This document shows, piece after piece, positions 1 through 6,582 of a stretch of 8,585 nt of DNA. The notes under the pieces were generated by a model. The model had not been told where the DNA came from, did not search any database, and was given only the letters and a program-made list of their open reading frames with translations. The translations under genes and the position numbers were made by a program. Origin of the DNA: Thermoplasmata archaeon (lineage in GTDB: Archaea; Thermoplasmatota; Thermoplasmata; Lutacidiplasmatales; UBA184); assembly GCA_030038885.1 (NCBI GenBank), contig JASHQY010000177.1, positions 1 to 8,585 on the forward strand. Direction: 5' to 3'. Position 1 is the first letter of the stretch, and every line of letters starts with the position of its first letter.

Positions 1-1685
1 TGCGTCTGGTCCCACGCGTCGGCGGACGCGCGGTCGAGGGCATGGCGGTCCCCCCCGCGCTGGAGCGCGACCCGGATCGCCTCGACGTCGATCGTGATCT
101 GCCGGTCGGTCTCCGAGCGGAACTCCCGCGTCGACTCCGCCGCCCGCTCGACGAGGTCGCCGCGGATCCGGCCGCACTGGCGGTCGAGCTCCTCATCGAC
201 CAGGGTCGGCAGCCGCCGCTGGAGCCCGCGGCGGAGCACGGCCCCCGGGAGGATCAGGAACGTCTGGCCGGCGAGCGTGCTCTCGAACAGGCGGGAGATC
301 CCCGGCAGGTAGCGCTTCGCCTCCGCGAGGTCGACCTCGGCGCCGACCGGCGTGAGCTTGAGGTCGAAGAGCCCCTCCGCGGTGTGCTGGAACGACTCGA
401 GCGAGCGGTGGAGCCGCTCCTCGTAGCGGCGGAACGCCTCCGCGAGGCTCTTCGCGAGCGACTCGGTCACCTCCCGCCGCAGCGCGTCGACCCGCGGGCC
501 GAGCAGCGAGCGGAAGCGCTCGTCGAACCCCTGGGCGACCCCCGCGCCGAGCGCTCCCCCGCCGGCCTGGAGGAACTCGGTGAGCGCGTCCGTGAGGTGT
601 CCCCGCTCGGACTCCCGGAACTGGCGCAGCCGCTCGTCGCCCGACTCGAACGCCTCCTTGACCTCGCTGTCGAGCACGCCGTCGGCCGCGCGCTGCTCGC
701 GACGGAACTCGGCGATCCCCCGCTCGAGCGCCCGGCTCTTCTCCGCGTACTCCTGCTCCGAGAGCTTCGAGCTCTTCAGCGAGAGCTCGAGGATCTCGCG
801 CAGGCGCGCGGAGTACTGGAGGATCCGGTGGCGGGCCACGTCCGCGACCGCGCCCGCCCGGCCGGTCGTGAGGTAGCTCTCGAGCGCGCGCACGAGCCCC
901 GGGAGGCCGGAGCCCTCGTACGCGGCCGCGTCGTGGTCCCGCCCCGCGCGGAGCGCGCGCCCCGCCGAGATCGAGAAGATCCGGATCGCGCCGAACCCGC
1001 AGCGGTCGCGCAGGATCGACTCCGTGTACTTGCGCAGCGTCTCGGCCTCCCCGTCCGGGAGGAGGTCGACCTTGTTGAGGACGAAGAAGAACTTCGTCGC
1101 GTAGCCGGCCGCGTCGCGCAGGAACCCGACGTCGTTCTCGGTGAGCGGGGGCTCCGGGGAGAGCACGTAGATCGCCGCATCGACCTCGGGGAGCAGCGAC
1201 CGCGCGGCGGCGGTGTTCTCCGCGACGACCGATCCGACGCCGGGGCTGTCGAGGAACGTCACGCCGTGGGCCCAGGCGGGGACCGGCACCGCGAGTTCGA
1301 CCGTCCGGATCCCCTTGCGGTTCCCCGGGTTCTCGGTCTCGGTCACGAACTCGCGGACCCGGTCGACCGTGAGCACGTGCGTCTCCCCCGAGGCCTCGGT
1401 CACGCGCAGTTCGCCCGGTCCCTCGCGGACCGCGATCGCCGTCGAGGTCATCGGGAGGATGCCGGACGGGAGGACCTCGTGTCCGATCAGGGAGTTCAGG
1501 AGGGTCGACTTCCCGCGCTTGAACTGCCCGAGGACGGCGACCGAGAGCTCGCGGCGCGAGATCGCGCCGGCGGTGCGATCGATCGCGGACGCGAGGGCCT
1601 CCTGCGACACTCCGGTCGCGACCTCCCGCAGCATGCGGAAGGCGGTCTCCGGGGTCCACTGCGCCGCCACGTCCCTGCCCGCCAT
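1..1685 (-). CDS. Dynamin-like large GTPase (partial, C-terminus beyond left edge)
   Basis: The minus-strand frame from the ATG at 1685 is open to the window edge (561 codons, no stop), so the extreme C-terminus is missing. All GTPase motifs are visible: G1 GQFKRGKST (residues 53-61), a G2 Thr in PMTSTAI (about 80-82), G3 DSPG (146-149) and G4 NKVD (204-207). After the G domain (about 45-270) comes a long, charged, mostly helical region (about 285-545), as expected for the stalk of a dynamin-like protein. A short apolar stretch, TFLILPGAV (about 475-483), could be a membrane paddle. Family members hydrolyse GTP to tubulate, fuse or repair membranes. The frame is set by these motifs. Another ATG at 1707 opens a different frame encoding only Arg/Pro/Gly-rich shadow sequence. 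GGAG lies only one base before the ATG, too close for normal Shine-Dalgarno spacing. It probably follows the DUF998 gene in an operon. Family is confident; substrate membrane and role are unknown. Confidence 0.9.
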   Translation of the reverse strand, partial: MAGRDVAAQWTPETAFRMLREVATGVSQEALASAIDRTAGAISRRELSVAVLGQFKRGKSTLLNSLIGHEVLPSGILPMTSTAIAVREGPGELRVTEASGETHVLTVDRVREFVTETENPGNRKGIRTVELAVPVPAWAHGVTFLDSPGVGSVVAENTAAARSLLPEVDAAIYVLSPEPPLTENDVGFLRDAAGYATKFFFVLNKVDLLPDGEAETLRKYTESILRDRCGFGAIRIFSISAGRALRAGRDHDAAAYEGSGLPGLVRALESYLTTGRAGAVADVARHRILQYSARLREILELSLKSSKLSEQEYAEKSRALERGIAEFRREQRAADGVLDSEVKEAFESGDERLRQFRESERGHLTDALTEFLQAGGGALGAGVAQGFDERFRSLLGPRVDALRREVTESLAKSLAEAFRRYEERLHRSLESFQHTAEGLFDLKLTPVGAEVDLAEAKRYLPGISRLFESTLAGQTFLILPGAVLRRGLQRRLPTLVDEELDRQCGRIRGDLVERAAESTREFRSETDRQITIDVEAIRVALQRGGDRHALDRASADAWDQT

Positions 1686-1803
1686 ACTCCGTTCGGGTAG
1701 GAGCCATCGTCCGCGCTGCGGCGGTTGGGGGAGGCGGGCTCCACCGCCCGCGCGCGGGACCGGTACGGGCTACTTACCGCTTTCCTCGGGACCGGCCGGG
1801 GCC
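1686..1803 (-). promoter_or_regulatory. Spacer between DUF998 and dynamin-like genes, possible internal promoter
   Basis: This 118-base gap between two same-strand genes holds no credible gene. On the minus strand the string GGTAAGTA (1778-1771), preceded by purine-rich GAGGAAA, loosely resembles an archaeal BRE/TATA pair. It would place a transcription start about 60 bases before the GTPase ATG. A perfect 12-bp palindrome, CCCGCGCGCGGG, lies at 1747-1758. In DNA this GC-rich both could be chance. The gap is long compared with the nine-base upstream junction, so the GTPase may have a supplementary promoter. Confidence 0.25.
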
Positions 1804-2532
1804 CTACCCGGGGAGACCCCGGGGACGTGCCGCGTAGGTCGGGATCCGCGCGAGGTGGGTCCCCGCGAGGATCGCCCAGAGCAGGAGCGGAGCGACGATC
1901 AGCCGCTCCATCCCCCCGACGCCGAGCGCCCCCCAGGCCTTCGCCTCGAACAGGATCAGGGCGATCAGTCCGACGAGGCCCGAGAGGATCGTGTAGGCGC
2001 GGAACCCGTCCCAGCGGGTGTCGCGGAACATCGCGAACCCGAGGACGATCAGCGCGAGGTTCCCGGCGATGAACGCGATCGCCGCGGAGAGCGTGTGGAC
2101 CCGGACGTTCACGTCCTCGGGGAAGAACCCGACGCCGATCGCGCCGAGGGCCGCGATCGCGAGGAGCGCGAGGCCGACCGTCCGGGTGCTCCGCGGAGGG
2201 AACCCCGTGCGGATGAGGATCACCGCGAGGACGATGAGGATCCCCAGGAGGACGATCGTGACCATGAAGACCTCGTGCCACGGGGAGCAGACGTAGCCGC
2301 CGTCGTAGCTGTGCCCCGCGAGCACGCCGCAGTGGGCCGCACCGAGGTCGCTGATGTAGTTCTGGGTGAGGCTGTAGGAGGATTCGTACCCGATCTGGGT
2401 GACGATCATCCCCGCGATGAAGATCAGCGACGCGAGCACCAAGAGGATCGCGCCGTGCCGTACGGAGCGGTGGACGAGCGGGCCGTAGCGCTCCCCGTGC
2501 GGGGGCGGGACCTCCGAGGCTTCGTCGGCCAC
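1804..2532 (-). CDS. DUF998 family six-helix membrane protein
   Basis: A 242-residue integral membrane protein with a GTG start at 2532, nine bases after the zinc-ribbon stop, with GGGA at the junction as a weak ribosome site. Six hydrophobic segments are visible at about 26-47, 86-107, 118-136, 143-169, 178-196 and 208-225. Family hallmarks are NYISDLG (58-64) after helix 1 and GFFPED followed by H146 between helices 3 and 4. Cys68 and Cys82 lie in the loop between helices 1 and 2 and could form a disulphide on the outer face (inference). DUF998 proteins occur in archaea and bacteria and have no settled function. Lying between a zinc ribbon and a dynamin-like GTPase, it could be a membrane partner or anchor for the GTPase, but that rests on gene order only. 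No in-frame ATG fits as an alternative start without losing helix 1. Family call is confident from motif spacing and topology. Confidence 0.88.
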   Translation of the reverse strand: MADEASEVPPPHGERYGPLVHRSVRHGAILLVLASLIFIAGMIVTQIGYESSYSLTQNYISDLGAAHCGVLAGHSYDGGYVCSPWHEVFMVTIVLLGILIVLAVILIRTGFPPRSTRTVGLALLAIAALGAIGVGFFPEDVNVRVHTLSAAIAFIAGNLALIVLGFAMFRDTRWDGFRAYTILSGLVGLIALILFEAKAWGALGVGGMERLIVAPLLLWAILAGTHLARIPTYAARPRGLPG

Positions 2533-2541
2533 GGGCCGTCC

Positions 2542-2685
2542 CTAGTCCCGCCGCGCGTTCCGCTCGTAGGAGGCGTCGCTCGCCTTCTTGAGCCGGGCCC
2601 CGTCGCGGTCGCACACAGGTCGGGCGCTCGGGGGCACGTCGATGACGTACCCTCCGCCGCACTTCGGGCACTCATAGTACGGCAT
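2542..2685 (-). CDS. Small zinc-ribbon protein (47 aa)
   Basis: A 47-residue protein opening MPYYECPKCGGGY. The ATG at 2685 is chosen over an in-frame upstream ATG at 2745 for three reasons. A ribosome site, AAGGGAG, ends seven bases before it. A TATA box at 2724-2719 predicts transcription starting near 2695, which is downstream of 2745. Residues before this Met look unlike the fold. Cys6-x2-Cys9 forms a zinc knuckle. The second knuckle reads Cys25-Asp-Arg-Asp28-Gly, with Asp where a fourth Cys is usual, giving a possible C-C-C-D metal site. The basic C-terminus (KK...RNARRD) could contact nucleic acid or acidic lipid. It is first in a tight cluster with the DUF998 gene. Function is unknown; such mini-ribbons often act as protein- or nucleic-acid-binding adaptors. 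The gene is well supported by its own promoter and ribosome site. Confidence 0.85.
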   Translation of the reverse strand: MPYYECPKCGGGYVIDVPPSARPVCDRDGARLKKASDASYERNARRD

Positions 2686-2869
2686 GGTGCTGCTCCCTTC
2701 GGTGGGATGCGTCCCCCGTATAAAGGCGAACGGTTCAACGAGCACGGACGAGGGGATATCCCACGGCGGCGTGGTCCGTCGGGGACCGGCCGTGCATCGA
2801 GATCGCGACCCTCGCGTCCCTCGAACGACCCGGCCGCGTCCCGCCGCCGGTCCGGATCGCCCGCGGCCG
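2686..2869. promoter_or_regulatory. Divergent intergenic region between zinc-ribbon operon and methyltransferase
   Basis: This stretch separates the minus-strand operon from the plus-strand methyltransferase. It holds the shared TATA element, a perfect 10-bp palindrome GGGATATCCC at 2753-2762, and a GAGGGGAT string (2750-2757) resembling a Shine-Dalgarno 13 bases before a GTG at 2771. The frame from 2771 to 2869 is open and continuous with the methyltransferase. About a third of its codons end in A or T, however, against 2 of the next 33, so it reads more like leader than coding sequence. The palindrome lies just downstream of the predicted plus-strand start, where a repressor could act (inference). 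Confidence 0.45.
2718..2726. promoter_or_regulatory. TATA box readable on both strands (GTATAAAGG)
   Basis: TATAAA at 2719-2724 reads TTTATA on the minus strand, a good archaeal TATA element preceded there by GTTCGCC as a BRE-like stretch. Its distance to the zinc-ribbon ATG (about 36 bases) fits a start site near 2695 and a leader of about 10 bases carrying the GGGAG ribosome site. In the plus direction the same element would start transcription near 2747, before the methyltransferase. It is the most AT-rich spot in the surrounding GC-rich DNA. Confidence 0.65.
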
Positions 2870-3766
2870 GTGGCGCTCGGCTCCGGGCGGGAGCGGTTCC
2901 GGGACGGGAACGCCTACCGCGCCGCCCGGGAATGGCAGCGGTACGAGGGAACCGCCCAGCGGGACCTGTTCCGCACGCTTCGGGCGCGGTTCCTCGCGCG
3001 CCACGCGGTCCCGGCACGCTGGGTCCTCGACGCGGGTTCGGGTCCGGGCCGCTTCACCCGGTCGCTCGGCACCGGCGTCGGCGTGCGGCGGATCGCGCTC
3101 GACATCGGAGGAGAGATGCTGCGCGCGGTCGCGGGGCACCGCGCGGACCCCGGGGAGCCCCTCCCCGATCGCGTGCGGGCGGACGCCGCCCGCCCGCCGT
3201 TCGTGGCGGGGGCGTTCGATCTCGTCGCCGCCCTCGGGAACCTCCTGGGGTTCGTCGAGGACGAGAGCGACCGGCTGTTCTCGGAGCTCTGCGCGCTCGT
3301 CGCTCCCGGGGGGACGCTCCTGTGGGAGCTCGCCCCCGGGCCGGGCGAGCGGAGCCGGTACCTCCACCGACTGCCGCCGGGCAGCGTCGCCCGGCTCCTG
3401 CGCTCGGCGCCGGGTCTCGTGAGCGCCCGCGTTCTGCGCGAGGGGTTCGTCCCGGAGCCGCGGCGGCGCACCGCGCCCGGAGAGTTCCGCCGCGTGTCGG
3501 CCGACGCGCTCGCTGCGCGGCTCACGTCGATGGGCTTTCGGGTCGAGGAGGTGCTGGCGGTCGCCCCCGGTCTCGGCCCTGACCCGGTGCGGCTCGCGGC
3601 GATCGCCCGCGACGCGAAGGCGTGGTCCCACGTGCTGGAGGTCGAGGAGTCGCTCGGGCGCTCGCCGGATCGGTGGCCCGCGGCGGCCGCCGTGCTGATC
3701 GCCGCGAGCGCCCCCGGGGGCGGAACCGCCCGGACGGGTCCCGACCGACCCCAAAGCGAGGGATAA
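2870..3766 (+). CDS. Class I SAM-dependent methyltransferase
   Basis: A 298-residue protein from the GTG at 2870. The Rossmann-type methyltransferase core shows motif I DAGSGPG (54-60), the acidic end of strand 2 in ALDIG (D78, ribose contact), RADAARPPF (D105, adenine loop), then FDLVAALGNLLGF and VAPGGTLLWEL (strands 4 and 5). The C-terminal part (about 205-275) is a family-specific cap. The substrate cannot be read from sequence; it resembles small-molecule methyltransferases of the Methyltransf_11/25 type. The frame stays open upstream to an ATG at 2684, but that overlaps the opposite-strand gene start, and codon third-position GC drops sharply before 2870. GTG codons at 2771 and 2792 are alternative starts adding an Arg/Pro-rich tail of up to 33 residues. 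The stop TAA is embedded in the TATA-like element of the next gene. Family is sure, start is not. Confidence 0.87.
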   Translation: MALGSGRERFRDGNAYRAAREWQRYEGTAQRDLFRTLRARFLARHAVPARWVLDAGSGPGRFTRSLGTGVGVRRIALDIGGEMLRAVAGHRADPGEPLPDRVRADAARPPFVAGAFDLVAALGNLLGFVEDESDRLFSELCALVAPGGTLLWELAPGPGERSRYLHRLPPGSVARLLRSAPGLVSARVLREGFVPEPRRRTAPGEFRRVSADALAARLTSMGFRVEEVLAVAPGLGPDPVRLAAIARDAKAWSHVLEVEESLGRSPDRWPAAAAVLIAASAPGGGTARTGPDRPQSEG

Positions 3767-3770
3767 AGTA
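3763..3770 (+). promoter_or_regulatory. TATA-like element ATAAAGTA overlapping the methyltransferase stop codon
   Basis: GGATAAAGTAGG is the only AT-rich block between the methyltransferase and the large coiled-coil gene. From its centre, the usual archaeal spacing of about 26 bases predicts a start near 3793 and a leader of about 13 bases before the ATG at 3806. The leader has only a weak CAGGG as possible ribosome site. The out-of-frame ATG at 3784 would lie outside that transcript. Confidence 0.45.
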
Positions 3771-3805
3771 GGGCGCTCGACCCATGAATCCGTCAGGGCA
3801 ATATC

Positions 3806-6499
3806 ATGGCCAAGGGCAGCGCGCGCCCGAGGAAGGCCCCGGCCACCGCGACCCGATCGATCGCGGTCCCCGGACCCGAGGATCTCGAGCTCGCGAAGGA
3901 TGACGCGCTCCTCCAGCTGAGGATCGGGCGCTACACCCACTTCTACACGATCGTGATCTCCGCGGCGCTCGCTCTCGACGGGATCCTCCTCCTCTACTTC
4001 CAGCCGCACCTCGACGCGATCGCCCCCGGTTCGTGGGGGACGTCGTTCTACCTGCTGCTCCCGATCGGCGCGGGCGTGATGATCGCTGCCGTGGGGCTCG
4101 CGTCGAAATGGGAGGAGTACAACCTCTGGCCGTGGGAGGCCCACTTCGCGGCGTCGGTCGCCGCGCTGGCGGCCAACGCCCTGATCCTGTTCGTGTTCGT
4201 CGCGCACGTCGCGAACTACGGGGCGTTCGGGGGGGTCGCGCTCTGGTCGTGGTACTACCCGGTGATCCTCGCGGGCATCAGCTTCGCGCTGATCGGGCTG
4301 GTGCTGACGTGGCGGGGCTGGTCGTTCCGCCAGTGGGCGAGCGCGTTCGCCGCCGTCCTCCCGGTCGCGACCGCGCTGGTCGTGCTCTTTCCACCGAGCG
4401 GCGCGACCAGCCTCGATTCGGCGCTCGCGATCAGCCTGTTCATCTCGGCGATCCTCTACCAGATGTCGGGCTCGCTCCTCCATCTGATCTCCTCGGGCAC
4501 GCGCTCGCAGGAGCGCGAGCTCATCACGTCGGGGCAGACGCGGATGTTCCGGCTCGCGGACGAGGTCCGCCAGCGGGACGAGGCGCTCCGCTTCCGCGAA
4601 GCGGCGCTCGTCAAGCGGGAGGCGGACGTCGAGAACGACGAGATGTCGATCGAGCGGCAGCAGGCGGCGCTGGGCGAGGCCCGCTCGCAGCTCGAGCACC
4701 TCGAGGAGGACTATCGGACGCGCTCCGACGCGGTCGTCGCCACGGAGCGGACATGGGCCGGCAAGATCGCCGACCTGGAGGGACGGGAGCGGGCGGTCGC
4801 CGACCGGACGCAGGCCCTCGAGCTGCGCGAGCAGGAGGTGCAGCGCTCCACCCCGCTGATCTCCGGGCGCGAGCAGCGCCTCGTCGCACGGGAGGGGGAG
4901 CTCACCCAGCGCGAGGTCGAGCTGACCCAGCGCGCGCAGGACATCGACCGCCGCGCGGCCGCCCTCCCCGAGTCCGAGGCACGCCTCGAGGCCCGGAAGA
5001 AGGAGCTCGACCAGAAGACGGTCGATCTCCTGCGGCGCGAAGGGGCGGTCTCCGCGGCCGAGTCGGGCGGGAAGTCCATCGCGAGCGGGTCCCCCGCGGG
5101 CGCGCCGGACCTCGCGAACCGGGAGCTCCAGCTCCAGCAGCTCAAGTCGGTCCTCGACGAGCAGAACGTCACGCTCGGACGGCGCGCGAAGGAGACCGCC
5201 GAGCGGGCGCGATCGGTCGAGGCCGCGCTGAAGGTGTCGATCGCCAAGGAAGCCGCGCTCGCCTCACGCGAGGCCGCGGTGCAGCAGCGCGAGGCGGACC
5301 TCGACGGGCGCTCGAAGGCGGTCGAGGAGCGGCGCGGCGCGTACGAGACCGCGGCCCGGGACTACGAGTCGCGCCTCGCGACGATCGGCCGGACCCAGGT
5401 CGAGACGGCGCAGAAGGCCGCCGCGGTCGACCAGGGACTCAAATCGCTCGCGGAGCGGGAAGCCGCGGTCGGCGAGCGGGAGAAGCGCGCCCGGGCCGCC
5501 CAGACGGACGTCGAGACGCGCGAGCGCTCGGTCCACGCCCGCGAGCGGGCGCTCTCGGCCAACGAGGCCGAGCTGTCGCTGCGCCGCCAGGAGACCGCGC
5601 GGGCCGGTGACCTCGGTGCGGCCATGGCGGCCGCGGCCGGGGCGGGCTCGCGCATGGGGCTGGGCACCGGGTCGGGCACCGCCCGGGGGCGCGAGCCCGG
5701 GGTACGGGACCTGTCGACCGAGGAGTCCGTCGCCCCCGCGGCGGAGACCCTCCACGTCGCGTCGCAGCGGCGGATCGCCGACCGGATCCCGACGGGGACC
5801 CCCCGGCTCGACGACCTCCTGCTCGGCGGGCTCCCACCGAAGTCGCACGTCGTCCTGCTCGGCGACGCGTTCGTCGGCAAGGAGATCGTGCTCTACGCGT
5901 TCGTCGCGGAGGGCCTGAAGCGCGGCGAGCCGATCGTGATCGTCACCGCCTCGCGCGGGCCGACCGAGGTCGCGCAGAGCCTCGGGGTCGTGCTGCCCCA
6001 GTTCCGGGAGTACGAGCAGATGGGGATGGTCACGTGGATCGACGCGTCCGGTCCGGCGAGCGGACCGTCCGACCCGCACCGCCTGACGACCACCGGCTCG
6101 GACGACCGCGCCGGGATCCTGTCGAACCTCGTGCGGGCCGCGAAGGCGGCCGACGGCGAGCGATCGGCGCCGTTCCGCGTCGGCTTCCTCGGCCTCGCCG
6201 GCGTGCTCGCGCACGTCGACGAGCGGGCTGCGTTCTCGTTCCTGCAGAACGTCGTGGGGATCCTCAAGCCCCGCAACGCGCTGGCGGTCTACTCGCTCGA
6301 GAGCGGCGCGCTTTCGGACGCGCAGGTCGAGACCCTGCTCGGCCGGATGGACGGCGCGCTCGTCTTCCGCCAGGACCGGGACAAGACGTTCCTCCAGGTC
6401 AAGGGGCTGGGCGAGGTGCAGACCCACGATTGGATCGAGTGCCGCGCGACCAACCGTGCCCTGATCGTCGGGTCGTTCGCGCTGGAACGCATCCGCTAG
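3806..6499 (+). CDS. Membrane-anchored coiled-coil protein with degenerate KaiC/RAD55-like domain
   Basis: An 897-residue four-part protein. (1) A basic N-terminal tail, then six hydrophobic helices at about 44-66, 79-98, 111-134, 145-168, 176-195 and 203-222. (2) A long Glu/Arg/Ala/Gln-rich coiled coil (about 232-412 and 436-597) with recurring RE-x-x-(V/L) units, broken by a Gly/Ser/Pro hinge (about 417-435). (3) A Gly/Ala-rich flexible linker (about 600-655). (4) A C-terminal RecA-like fold (about 659-893) opening RIPTGTPRLDDLLLGGLP, the entry signature of archaeal KaiC/RAD55 proteins. Walker A reads GDAFVGKE (686-693), with Glu replacing Ser/Thr. The Walker B strand (RVGFLGL, 791-797) lacks its Asp. 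ATP hydrolysis is therefore doubtful, and a binding or scaffold role is more likely (inference). With the coiled coil cytoplasmic, it could tether or sense something at a distance from the membrane. It appears monocistronic, with its own TATA-like element. Other proteins with a GKE-type loop in this superfamily may exist; I cannot search. Confidence 0.88.
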   Translation: MAKGSARPRKAPATATRSIAVPGPEDLELAKDDALLQLRIGRYTHFYTIVISAALALDGILLLYFQPHLDAIAPGSWGTSFYLLLPIGAGVMIAAVGLASKWEEYNLWPWEAHFAASVAALAANALILFVFVAHVANYGAFGGVALWSWYYPVILAGISFALIGLVLTWRGWSFRQWASAFAAVLPVATALVVLFPPSGATSLDSALAISLFISAILYQMSGSLLHLISSGTRSQERELITSGQTRMFRLADEVRQRDEALRFREAALVKREADVENDEMSIERQQAALGEARSQLEHLEEDYRTRSDAVVATERTWAGKIADLEGRERAVADRTQALELREQEVQRSTPLISGREQRLVAREGELTQREVELTQRAQDIDRRAAALPESEARLEARKKELDQKTVDLLRREGAVSAAESGGKSIASGSPAGAPDLANRELQLQQLKSVLDEQNVTLGRRAKETAERARSVEAALKVSIAKEAALASREAAVQQREADLDGRSKAVEERRGAYETAARDYESRLATIGRTQVETAQKAAAVDQGLKSLAEREAAVGEREKRARAAQTDVETRERSVHARERALSANEAELSLRRQETARAGDLGAAMAAAAGAGSRMGLGTGSGTARGREPGVRDLSTEESVAPAAETLHVASQRRIADRIPTGTPRLDDLLLGGLPPKSHVVLLGDAFVGKEIVLYAFVAEGLKRGEPIVIVTASRGPTEVAQSLGVVLPQFREYEQMGMVTWIDASGPASGPSDPHRLTTTGSDDRAGILSNLVRAAKAADGERSAPFRVGFLGLAGVLAHVDERAAFSFLQNVVGILKPRNALAVYSLESGALSDAQVETLLGRMDGALVFRQDRDKTFLQVKGLGEVQTHDWIECRATNRALIVGSFALERIR
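4499..5596 (+). other. Coiled-coil region with heptad RE repeats (protein-level repeat)
   Basis: Inside the large gene, residues about 232-597 carry repeated RE-x-x-(V/L) units at 7-residue spacing. Examples are REQRLVAREGELTQREVELT (355-374), REAAVQQREADL (488-499), REAAVGERE (551-559) and TRERSVHARERAL (571-583). The helix is interrupted once near residues 417-435 by Gly, Ser and Pro. The protein repeat is clear; the DNA copies are diverged, so it is not a recent tandem duplication. A charge-rich coil about 50 nm long is expected if fully extended (inference, from about 0.15 nm per residue). Confidence 0.8.
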
Positions 6500-6582
6500 G
6501 GCACCCCCCGCGTGTCCCCCCCAAGGGGTTGGCAGCGGGCTGGCGCATCGGCGTTCGGGGTCCGGAGTGCGGACCCTCCGGT
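6500..6582. other. Convergent 3' intergenic region with two adjacent hairpins
   Basis: Between the stops of the coiled-coil gene and the dehydrogenase lies GGGTCCG (6558-6564), loop GAGTG, CGGACCC (6570-6576), a perfect 7-bp stem. A second stem, CTCCGG (6576-6581), loop TTCAG, CCGGAG (6587-6592), abuts it and spans the dehydrogenase stop codon. No T-tract follows either on either strand, so these are not standard archaeal or intrinsic terminators. They might protect 3' ends or limit read-through. Confidence 0.4.

Noticed and set aside
42..1700. 552-codon plus-strand open frame opposite the dynamin-like GTPase
   Set aside because: Composition is Arg/Glu/Leu/Pro-rich antisense to well-kept GTPase motifs; it is a by-product of high GC at codon position 3.
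193..1707. 504-codon minus-strand frame from ATG 1707, out of frame with the GTPase
   Set aside because: Arg/Pro/Gly-rich shadow with no motif; the overlapping frame holds all G motifs.
1747..1758. CCCGCGCGCGGG palindrome as an operator
   Set aside because: Alternating GC palindromes are expected by chance at this base composition; kept only as a note in the spacer entry.
1213..3582. 789-codon plus-strand frame across the GTPase, DUF998 and methyltransferase region
   Set aside because: It crosses two recognised minus-strand genes and part of the methyltransferase out of frame; low-complexity Arg/Asp/Pro sequence.
3784..3903. 39-codon upstream reading frame (ATG 3784) overlapping the start of the coiled-coil gene
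   Set aside because: The predicted transcript start near 3793 lies after this ATG and its peptide has no bias or motif; it would matter only if the true start is further upstream.
2735..4699. 654-codon minus-strand frame opposite the methyltransferase and coiled-coil gene
   Set aside because: Shadow of two plus-strand genes with clear domains; no recognisable fold of its own.
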